A stretch of 29,783 bases of DNA from NCBI GenBank assembly GCA_017503065.1, contig JAFVTT010000032.1:1-29783 (forward strand), written 5' to 3'. Shown in pieces: positions 23,772-29,783 of the stretch. Positions within the stretch are counted from its first letter, which is position 1, and every line of letters begins with the position of its first letter. This stretch comes from Bacteroidaceae bacterium. Its GTDB lineage: Bacteria > Bacteroidota > Bacteroidia > Bacteroidales > Bacteroidaceae. The position numbers and the translations under genes were made by a program. Below the pieces are notes generated by a model that did no database searches, had not been told where the DNA came from, and saw nothing but the letters and a program-made list of their open reading frames with translations.

Positions 23772-25733
23772 ATGGATTACGAACAGATTGTCAGCGATCT
23801 GGCTCAACAGGTGTTTGATGCCATTGCCCCGCGCGTAACTCCGGAGGACATGGAGCGCGTACGCCAGGCCTACCTTCTGGCCAAGGAAGCACATGCGCCG
23901 CAAAAGCGCAAGTCGGGCGAACCGTACATACTGCACCCCATTTCCGTGGCACTCATTGCCGCCAAGGAGCTGCAACTGGATGCCAACACTGTCATCACCG
24001 CCTTCCTGCACGATGTGGTGGAGGACACGCCATATACCGTGGAGGACATAAGGGAGCGCTTTGGCAACGATGTGGCCGGGCTCGTCAACGTGGTTACGAA
24101 GCAGAAGAAGGAAACCTACCAGACCACCAAGCAAGTGGATAACTATCAGCAGATTCTGGCGTCGCTTCACTACGACATCAGAGCCGTGATGGTGAAGATC
24201 AGCGACCGCCTGCACAACATGCGCACCCTGCAATCCATGCGCCCCGACAAGCAGATGAAGATAGCAGGAGAGACGGATTGCTTCTATGCTCCGTTGGCCA
24301 ACCGCCTGGGACTCTTCGAGGTGAAGTCCGACCTGGAGAACCTGTCCTTCAAATACCGTTGCGAACTGGAATACGGCGACATAGAGCGCTGGCTCCAGCA
24401 GGACGAGGCCGACAACCGCGAACGCCTGCAACGCTTCTGCAAGGATGTGAAAGGAACGCTGAAGGACCATGGCATCCAGTGCAACGTGGAGACTTTCTGG
24501 CGACGCCCCTACTCCATCTGGCGACGCATGAAGCAGCAGGATGTGGACTTCTGGCATCTGCCCAACCGCTACTATGTGCGCATAACCTTCTGGGAGGACA
24601 CCATGGACGACCCTCTGACCGAGAAGGAAACCTGCCTGAAGATATACAACCTGCTCACGCGCGATTTCCGCGAACGTCCGGGCAGTTTCATCAACCAGAT
24701 AGAGCAGCCGAAGGAGAACTCCTACCAGTGCCTGCGCCTCATGCTCCTGTCCGACGAGGGTGTGTGGGAGGACGTGCAGATATGTTCCGAATCGATGGTA
24801 AAGGCCAGCCAGGTGGGCTGCATCAACGAGATAGGAAGCAACATCGGAAACTGGGTGAAGCGTTTCCGCAAGGTCCTGGAGGATATCGTAACACAAGGCA
24901 ACGAGGCATACTTCCTCGAGCACATTTCATCCAGCCTCTATTATGACGACATAACGGTATTCTCACCCAGCGGAGAGAGTTTCATCCTGCCCAAGGACAG
25001 CACCGTCATCGACTATGCCTTCAAGCAGGGCGACGAGGTTGGCGCACATGCACACTATGCCTATGTGAACGGAATCCTGTGTAGCGTGAAGACCGTCCTG
25101 CACGGAGGAGATTGTGTGAAACTGTTCACCTCGCCCGACGCCAAGCCACGTAAGGACTGGATAGACCATTGCCAGACGTATCTGGCCAAACGTTATCTGA
25201 GACTCTTCCTCATAGAGCGCCGCCTTATCCGTGGCGGAGTGTGCCGCTGCCCGATATGCAAACCTCTGCCCGGTGGCGAGGTCATCGGTATCCGCATGCA
25301 GGGAATACATCCGCACACCTCCGAGTACGAAAACATAACCCTGCACCGCCGTTCATGCCCCGAGGCCATACGCATGGCCAGCAAGTTCGGCGACAACGTG
25401 GTGAACGTGGATTATGCCGACAAGGCCGATGCGCCACCCATAGAGGTACACTCCCCCACCTCCATCACCATAAACCGCATAGGTTTCACCTACCCTATCA
25501 CACTGGCCATAACAGGTGTGGACAGACATCGCCTGCTCATGGACCTCACGTCGGAAATCGCCGACAGACTCCACCTCAACATGGATTCCCTCTGCATCAG
25601 TACAAAGGACTGCATAGTGGATTGCAAGGTGACGATAATGGTGCATGGCGTGAAGGAAATGGTCAGCGCCATAGCCCACATAAGCCAAATCCCAGGCATC
25701 GAGTCAGTACAGCAAATATTCCCATCGAAATAA
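23772..25733 (+). CDS. Rel/SpoT-family (p)ppGpp hydrolase with degenerate synthetase
   Basis: A 653-aa RSH protein that controls the alarmone (p)ppGpp. The N-terminal HD hydrolase domain (about 25-180) is intact: H55 (YILHP), H80-D81 with VVED (LHDVVEDT), and D145 (KISDRLHNMRTL). The synthetase domain (about 230-345) has lost key residues: the position of the ATP-site aspartate is N265 (HLPNRYYVR), the catalytic glutamate of E-x-QIRT is D334 within DVQICS, and GYQS is SYQC (Y318 kept). A TGS domain (about 393-455), a Cys-containing zinc-finger-like region (CRCPIC, 491-496; RRSC, 526-529) and a C-terminal ACT domain (about 570-650) follow. It is probably a hydrolase-dominant paralogue, with a true synthetase encoded elsewhere. 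The family name is sure; loss of synthesis is inferred. Confidence 0.9.
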   Translation: MDYEQIVSDLAQQVFDAIAPRVTPEDMERVRQAYLLAKEAHAPQKRKSGEPYILHPISVALIAAKELQLDANTVITAFLHDVVEDTPYTVEDIRERFGNDVAGLVNVVTKQKKETYQTTKQVDNYQQILASLHYDIRAVMVKISDRLHNMRTLQSMRPDKQMKIAGETDCFYAPLANRLGLFEVKSDLENLSFKYRCELEYGDIERWLQQDEADNRERLQRFCKDVKGTLKDHGIQCNVETFWRRPYSIWRRMKQQDVDFWHLPNRYYVRITFWEDTMDDPLTEKETCLKIYNLLTRDFRERPGSFINQIEQPKENSYQCLRLMLLSDEGVWEDVQICSESMVKASQVGCINEIGSNIGNWVKRFRKVLEDIVTQGNEAYFLEHISSSLYYDDITVFSPSGESFILPKDSTVIDYAFKQGDEVGAHAHYAYVNGILCSVKTVLHGGDCVKLFTSPDAKPRKDWIDHCQTYLAKRYLRLFLIERRLIRGGVCRCPICKPLPGGEVIGIRMQGIHPHTSEYENITLHRRSCPEAIRMASKFGDNVVNVDYADKADAPPIEVHSPTSITINRIGFTYPITLAITGVDRHRLLMDLTSEIADRLHLNMDSLCISTKDCIVDCKVTIMVHGVKEMVSAIAHISQIPGIESVQQIFPSK

Positions 25734-25738
25734 TTATT

Positions 25739-25790
25739 AACCCCAAACCGGTCGTTAGGCTGTTACGTCGCTAATGACCGGTTTGGGGTT
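25739..25790. terminator. Stem-loop between converging genes
   Basis: AACCCCAAACCGGTC (25739-25753) pairs perfectly with GACCGGTTTGGGGTT (25776-25790), and five inner pairs, one of them G-U, extend the stem to 20. It starts 5 bp after the rel stop and faces the 3' end of the flavin reductase gene, so it probably ends transcription in both directions. Confidence 0.75.
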
Positions 25791-25899
25791 CGCATACATA
25801 ATCTTCAAAAAGACATAGATATGAATGTGATATAGACATGTCTATTCACAAAAAGCATATAGGAGCAAAAGCCAAGCCAAACTGAAGATTATAACAGCA

Positions 25900-26412
25900 T
25901 TATTGCGTCAGCGCATCTTCTATTTCCAATACATATATATCGTGGAAACTGCCACCTGGCTGGTTGTTGTACCATTGGGACAACACTGACTTGTCAATGA
26001 ATGCCTCTTCTGCCATGGAAGTCTTGAACAACTTCCTGCATACCAAAGTCAACCGCGCTTCTTCAAAACCGACAACACCTTCTGATACACAAACAGGTGT
26101 CAATCCGGCCTTCTCTACCTTTTGGCAATCTCTACCGCTGACAGTTCCACAAATCTGGAGTGCTTTCCTATACTTTTCGCTAAAGAAACTCAAGGTAAGA
26201 CAATCACTTTCTTCCACAAACTGATACGTATAACGCTCTGGACGGATAAATACAAATGCCACCGGTTTATTCCACAACCAACCGATACCACCCCAAGAAG
26301 CAGTCATTGTGTTGAACTTCTCTGATGTTCCTGCCGTAATCAGCATCCATTGTCTGCCAATCAAATTCCAGATATCCTCCTGCATCAATATGTTTATATC
26401 TTCCTTTCGCAT
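25900..26412 (-). CDS. Flavin reductase-like domain protein
   Basis: A 170-aa cytoplasmic protein with the split-barrel FMN-binding fold of the flavin reductase-like family. Visible family features are the N-terminal WMLITAGTSEKFNTMTASWGGIGWLWNKPVAFVFIRPERYTYQFVE stretch (in parts), with the TMTASW segment near FMN, and CLTLSFFSEKYRKAL. Such proteins reduce flavins with NAD(P)H or act as FMN-dependent oxidoreductases; the substrate cannot be told. It is 35 bp downstream of murB on the same strand and is likely the last gene of that operon. The base composition is more AT-rich than the fuc operon genes. Confidence 0.85.
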   Translation of the reverse strand: MRKEDINILMQEDIWNLIGRQWMLITAGTSEKFNTMTASWGGIGWLWNKPVAFVFIRPERYTYQFVEESDCLTLSFFSEKYRKALQICGTVSGRDCQKVEKAGLTPVCVSEGVVGFEEARLTLVCRKLFKTSMAEEAFIDKSVLSQWYNNQPGGSFHDIYVLEIEDALTQ

Positions 26413-26447
26413 AATTATATTGGGATATAAAAAGTACCTAATATAAA

Positions 26448-27476
26448 TCAGATAAAATTAACCTCCGGACTTATCCTTATTCCAAAGTTCTCAAAAACAT
26501 CATTTATTATCCGGTCAGACAAAAATTTGATTTCCGTTCCCGTAGCACCGCCTAAATTAACGAGTACCAAAGGCTGATTAACATGTACACCTGCCTTACC
26601 CAGAGAGCTTCCTTTCCATCCGCTTTGCTCTATCAGCCATGCGGCAGGTATTTTCACATGACCGGCATCTACGTCATACCTTGGCATATCAGGGTATTGT
26701 AGCAACAACCTTTCAGAGACAGATCTGTCAACGACGGGGTTCATAAAGAAACTTCCGGCATTCCCCAACACATGAGGGTCCGGCAGTTTCTCTTCGCGAA
26801 TATTTATTATAATATCCCGCAGTTCCAATGCCGTAAGATTATCCGGTTCCTTGCCAATAGCAACAAGTTTTTGGCGAATCCCCCCATAGTTCAACTGAGG
26901 TTTGAATGCAAGGTCCAGCCTGTATTCCACACTGCACACGGCATATTTTCCTCTATATTCTTCCTCTTTGAATATACTATGCCTGTAGGCAAAGTTGCAT
27001 TCATCATGCGAGAACCTCCTTACGGTCCCATCCTCCAGCGACACACAATTCACAGCAGAAATATAGTCTCCTGACTCTACTCCATACGCACCTATATTCT
27101 GTACGGCGCTTGCTCCTACCTGGCCGGGAATTTTGCTTAAGTTCTCTATTCCATACCATCCATGTTCCAATGAATAGGCAATGAACCTATCCATATTCCA
27201 TCCGGCACCAACCTTGACAATGACATGTCCATTACCTTGTTCAAGCACAGACAACTCCCTGATTCTGCTTAAAAGCACTGTACCGGGGAAATCATGCATA
27301 AAAAGAAGATTGCTACCTTCACCTATATGCAACAATGGAAGAGGCAGTTCCTTTTTGCCGTTGCGCACCAACTCCGACAGTTCCTCTGCATTATCATAGG
27401 AAACTATCGTATCTGCCAAAACATCCATGCCAAATGTGTTATGTGGCAGAAGCGAGATATTGTGTTCGATTTGCAT
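26448..27476 (-). CDS. murB: UDP-N-acetylenolpyruvoylglucosamine reductase
   Basis: A 342-aa FAD enzyme that reduces UDP-GlcNAc-enolpyruvate to UDP-MurNAc with NADPH, the second committed step of peptidoglycan synthesis. FAD-binding motifs are GEGSNLLF (53-60) and IPGQVGASAVQNIGAYG (116-132). Catalytic residues are R165 (YRHSIFK), S242 (GNAGSFFMNP) and E338 (RISPEVNFI). The C-terminal arrangement and the tyrosine-containing loop fit type I MurB, as in E. coli. It sits 42 bp after the DUF4348 lipoprotein gene and 35 bp before the flavin reductase-like gene. Confidence 0.96.
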   Translation of the reverse strand: MQIEHNISLLPHNTFGMDVLADTIVSYDNAEELSELVRNGKKELPLPLLHIGEGSNLLFMHDFPGTVLLSRIRELSVLEQGNGHVIVKVGAGWNMDRFIAYSLEHGWYGIENLSKIPGQVGASAVQNIGAYGVESGDYISAVNCVSLEDGTVRRFSHDECNFAYRHSIFKEEEYRGKYAVCSVEYRLDLAFKPQLNYGGIRQKLVAIGKEPDNLTALELRDIIINIREEKLPDPHVLGNAGSFFMNPVVDRSVSERLLLQYPDMPRYDVDAGHVKIPAAWLIEQSGWKGSSLGKAGVHVNQPLVLVNLGGATGTEIKFLSDRIINDVFENFGIRISPEVNFI

Positions 27477-27518
27477 CTGTTAATACATTAAGTTTAAGGA
27501 TACGGTTTGTGGTGACGC

Positions 27519-28382
27519 TCAGTTTTCGTAACCTACCATTTCCCATTTCCTTCCGTTCTTACTGAAAAAGAAAGTTTCCGACATACCATTGCCCATGCCG
27601 ATCTTCTCCATCAAGATGTTTCTGGCACGCTTATATCTCTGTCCATAACGGATATTGGTTATTATACCCTCCGGTATGCCCCCATCCACAGTAATCCACT
27701 GATCCCGAGTTATAAATCCTTCTATCATCTGTGTATCATCTTCAGGATCCAACATTGAAATGCGGATGGAGCGAGCCAGGGATTTGCTTCTAAATGCCGT
27801 ATCCTGGGCAAATCTGGAATAAAAACTCAGGAAATCCGACAGGTCACTTTCCTTAAAATTCAGATTCCTTACTGATGACAGAATCCATTTCCCGTCTTCC
27901 TTGACAAAATCATAAGACGTGACCACATGCTTCACGAGGTCAATCCTTTCCAGCGAAGCCTGCGTCAAGGACGTATCCTCCGTTATACTTTTCTCTTGCT
28001 CATTATTGTAAATGGCTGTAGTGTATTCCTTGTCCATGAAATCGAACACCTCATGCCACATGTCCTCGCTGACCGTCCTCATGCTACCGTCAGAAAGGTG
28101 CTCCTTTAAAGGGAATTTGGTACGTTTATGCCGCAATTCCTTGTCATGGATATAGTTGTACAGGAAATCGTCAAACAACTCGTCTACCCTATCATTATAT
28201 ACTGACTCACCAGCAAGTTCTTCGTCTGTCAGAAGCAATGACGCCTCAATGTTTTTCACAGGCACAGCAACAGAATCACTATCCGATCTTTCCTGCACAT
28301 GTTTCAGACCGTTGGAGCAAGAAACAATCAGCGCACAAAGCATGCAGATTCCTATGGGATAAATAATGTATTTTGGATACAT
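27519..28382 (-). CDS. DUF4348-like lipoprotein
   Basis: A protein of 287 aa with an N-terminal lipoprotein signal peptide (MYPKYIIYPIGICMLCALIVSC; the acylated cysteine would be C22). The ATG at 28382 is the better start: the two extra codons upstream rely on a TTG at 28388. The mature part has an acidic linker, then a helical segment VDELFDDFLYNYIHDKELRHKRTKFPL (in part) and a beta-rich C-terminus ending in FFSKNGRKWEMVGYEN, which fits the DUF4348 family of Bacteroidales. The family has no assigned function. First gene of the operon with murB, so a role in envelope maintenance is possible. Confidence 0.75.
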   Translation of the reverse strand: MYPKYIIYPIGICMLCALIVSCSNGLKHVQERSDSDSVAVPVKNIEASLLLTDEELAGESVYNDRVDELFDDFLYNYIHDKELRHKRTKFPLKEHLSDGSMRTVSEDMWHEVFDFMDKEYTTAIYNNEQEKSITEDTSLTQASLERIDLVKHVVTSYDFVKEDGKWILSSVRNLNFKESDLSDFLSFYSRFAQDTAFRSKSLARSIRISMLDPEDDTQMIEGFITRDQWITVDGGIPEGIITNIRYGQRYKRARNILMEKIGMGNGMSETFFFSKNGRKWEMVGYEN

Positions 28383-28415
28383 AGCCAACTAATTGCCATT
28401 ATGAGCTTTTATATG

Positions 28416-28423
28416 CAAAAGTA
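28416..28423 (-). promoter_or_regulatory. -7 box of the DUF4348-murB operon
   Basis: Minus-strand TACTTTTG (plus CAAAAGTA) matches TAnnTTTG exactly and lies 33 bp upstream of the ATG at 28382. Confidence 0.55.
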
Positions 28424-28466
28424 CACTTTTCTTTCGATATAGAGTTCAATTATAATCTAAATTTAT

Positions 28467-28474
28467 TAACTTTG
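28467..28474 (+). promoter_or_regulatory. -7 box of pheS
   Basis: TAACTTTG matches TAnnTTTG and lies 19 bp before the pheS ATG at 28494, so the leader is very short. No T-box or attenuator structure is seen in the gap. Confidence 0.6.
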
Positions 28475-28493
28475 CACAAAATTTCAAACAATC

Positions 28494-29513
28494 ATGATTA
28501 CAAAGATAGAACAACTGACAGCAGAGATTGGCAGTTTGCACGCCAACACTGCAGAAGAAGCGGAACAACTAAGAATAAAATATCTGGGAAGAAAAGGCAT
28601 AATGAATGACCTCATGGAGGAATTCCGCAATGTTTCCCCAGAACAGAAAAGAGAACTGGGTCAGCGCATCAACGCGCTTAAGCAAGTAATCACCGCCAAG
28701 ATCAACGAACTGAAGGAAAATGCTGCCGTAGAATCAAATTGCTGTTCTTCCGTCGACCTGACACGCACACCATATCCCATCCATCTGGGTACACGCCATC
28801 CTCTGACAATTGTAAAAAATGAGATAGTAGATATTTTCTCCCGTCTTGGTTTCACTCTGGCAGAAGGTCCCGAGGTGGAAGACGACTGGCATGTGTATTC
28901 CAGCATGAATTTTGCCGACGACCATCCCGCACGCGACATGCAGGACACTTTCTTCGTAGAAGCGCGTCCCGACATTATCCTGCGTTCACACACAAGTTCC
29001 GTACAGGCACGTGTTATGGAAAGCCAGCAGCCTCCTATCCGTGTCATCTGTCCCGGACGAGTATATCGCAATGAGGCAATTTCAGCCCGTGCGCACTGCT
29101 TCTTCCATCAGGTAGAAGGCCTGTACATTGACAAGAACGTGTCTTTCACCGACCTCAAGCAGGTACTGCTGCTCTTTGCCCAGGAAATGTTCGGCGAGGA
29201 AACACAGATACGCCTGCGTCCTTCCTACTTCCCCTTCACAGAACCCAGTGCGGAAATGGACATCTCCTGTCATCTGTGCGGAGGCAAGGGATGCTCTTTC
29301 TGCAAGCACACCGGATGGGTAGAGATTCTCGGTTGCGGCATGGTAGACCCCGCCGTATTGGAAGCCAACGGAATAGACAGCAAGACATATACAGGTTATG
29401 CATTTGGCATGGGCATAGAGCGCATAACAAACCTGAAGTATCAGGTCAAGGATTTGCGCATGTTCTCCGAAAACGACGTCCGCTTCCTGGATGAATTCAA
29501 GTCCGCCAACTAA
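28494..29513 (+). CDS. pheS: Phenylalanine--tRNA ligase alpha subunit
   Basis: A 339-aa class II aminoacyl-tRNA synthetase subunit that forms an alpha2-beta2 enzyme with PheT and charges tRNA-Phe. An N-terminal coiled coil (about 1-85) binds tRNA. The catalytic domain shows HPL, GFTLAEGPEVEDDWHVY (motif 1 region), CFFHQVEGLYID (motif 2 region) and YAFGMGIERITNLKY (motif 3). A Cys-rich insert CHLCGGKGCSFCKHTGW precedes motif 3, as in other Bacteroidota PheS. pheT is not adjacent within the window. It is transcribed from its own promoter, divergent from the murB operon. Confidence 0.97.
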   Translation: MITKIEQLTAEIGSLHANTAEEAEQLRIKYLGRKGIMNDLMEEFRNVSPEQKRELGQRINALKQVITAKINELKENAAVESNCCSSVDLTRTPYPIHLGTRHPLTIVKNEIVDIFSRLGFTLAEGPEVEDDWHVYSSMNFADDHPARDMQDTFFVEARPDIILRSHTSSVQARVMESQQPPIRVICPGRVYRNEAISARAHCFFHQVEGLYIDKNVSFTDLKQVLLLFAQEMFGEETQIRLRPSYFPFTEPSAEMDISCHLCGGKGCSFCKHTGWVEILGCGMVDPAVLEANGIDSKTYTGYAFGMGIERITNLKYQVKDLRMFSENDVRFLDEFKSAN

Positions 29514-29609
29514 TACAAACCTTTATTATAATTTTTAGCAGGTGGCTGCAGCATTATGAAGTAACGCCGAAAAATTGGACTATAAATAGAATTTAAATTA
29601 TGACTGTAG

Positions 29610-29642
29610 TGAGCTCGGTATCGTACCGGGCTCATTCTTTTT
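29610..29642 (+). terminator. Rho-independent terminator after pheS
   Basis: TGAGCTCGGTA (29610-29620) pairs with TACCGGGCTCA (29624-29634), with one G-U pair and a TCG loop, followed by TTCTTTTT. It is 97 bp after the pheS stop; no other gene lies between. Confidence 0.8.
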
Positions 29643-29649
29643 GGTAGGG

Positions 29650-29707
29650 TGGACAAAAAGTAGGATGATTTTACTCTAAAAATCTCTTATTGGACAAAAA
29701 GTAGGAT
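29650..29707. repeat. 17-bp direct repeat pair
   Basis: TGGACAAAAAGTAGGAT occurs twice, at 29650-29666 and 29691-29707, 41 bp apart. The second copy abuts the large palindrome. It could be the end of an insertion element that continues beyond the window, but no transposase is visible here. Confidence 0.7.
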
Positions 29708-29745
29708 AGAATCCCTTGGCAGGGCGCGCCCTGCCAAGGGATTCT
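29708..29745. repeat. 38-bp perfect palindrome
   Basis: A loopless perfect inverted repeat of 2 x 19 bp centred on GGCGCGCC, with outer parts AGAATCCCTTGGCAGGG and its complement. It can form a cruciform or an RNA hairpin. No T-run follows, so a role as transcript end is uncertain. No gene is seen between it and the window end. Confidence 0.85.
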
Positions 29746-29783
29746 GCGTTTAATAATGTCGCATAATGTACTCATCTAACAAC

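Noticed and set aside
23622..24923. 433-codon open frame on - opposite rel
   Set aside because: Antisense to a conserved RSH gene, and its upstream part overlaps the fabD promoter region; composition is not protein-like.
28383..28388. TTG start two codons ahead of the DUF4348 lipoprotein ATG
   Set aside because: The ATG at 28382 gives a good lipoprotein signal peptide, so the rare start is not needed.
29650..29783. Insertion sequence at the right edge
   Set aside because: No transposase frame or paired terminal inverted repeats can be seen in the available bases.

Overview
The window looks like chromosomal DNA from a member of the Bacteroidales, probably Prevotellaceae-like, with about 50% GC. 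Three things point that way. Promoters carry the Bacteroidota -7 box TAnnTTTG, often with TTTG 19-20 bp upstream, and genes lack Shine-Dalgarno sequences. The protein families are typical of the order: bifunctional Fkp, DUF4348, DUF4476, a PadR/PspC pair, four-helix-suffix and TonB-C-only proteins. The gaps hold several interspersed repeat families. There are no rRNA or tRNA genes, no CRISPR array and no transposase.

Layout. 1-516: gene-free repeats (a duplicated cassette and a 20-bp palindrome). 517-5685: two consecutive FtsX/MacB-type ABC permeases on +, both with N-termini translated from an interspersed GC-rich hairpin repeat. 5703-6589: a four-helix-suffix protein preceded by two 9-bp-period CTATAG arrays and followed by three 23-bp tandem repeats. 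6608-7582 (-): a small kinase of the polyvalent-protein type plus a 51-aa gene, driven by a promoter that lies inside a repeat. 7778-10397 (+): a tightly packed ECF sigma factor, a membrane protein (probable anti-sigma), an unknown secreted protein and a DUF4476 protein. 10645-11118: a secreted TonB-C domain protein. 11326-11769: Hsp20 behind a near-perfect sigma-54 promoter. 11855-12331 (-): DUF456 membrane protein. 12537-14744 (+): PadR regulator and PspC protein, with a repeat inserted between them and another inside the PspC gene.

14939-23559 (-) reads as one six-gene operon in the order fabD, GH13 amylase, manC, gmd, fcl, fkp. It contains the last three steps of de novo GDP-L-fucose synthesis and the complete salvage enzyme, so the cell can make GDP-fucose from mannose-1-phosphate or from free fucose for surface glycans. 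Divergent to it is a Rel homologue (23772-25733) with an intact (p)ppGpp hydrolase site but a degenerate synthetase site. A minus-strand operon of a DUF4348 lipoprotein, murB and a flavin reductase-like gene follows (28382 down to 25900). pheS (28494-29513) diverges from it. The right edge holds a terminator, a 17-bp direct repeat pair and a 38-bp perfect palindrome.

The best candidates for something not well described are the repeat-flanked four-helix cassette, the kinase plus 51-aa pair, and the ECF sigma operon with its unknown secreted protein. All functions are read from sequence motifs alone; no database search was possible.
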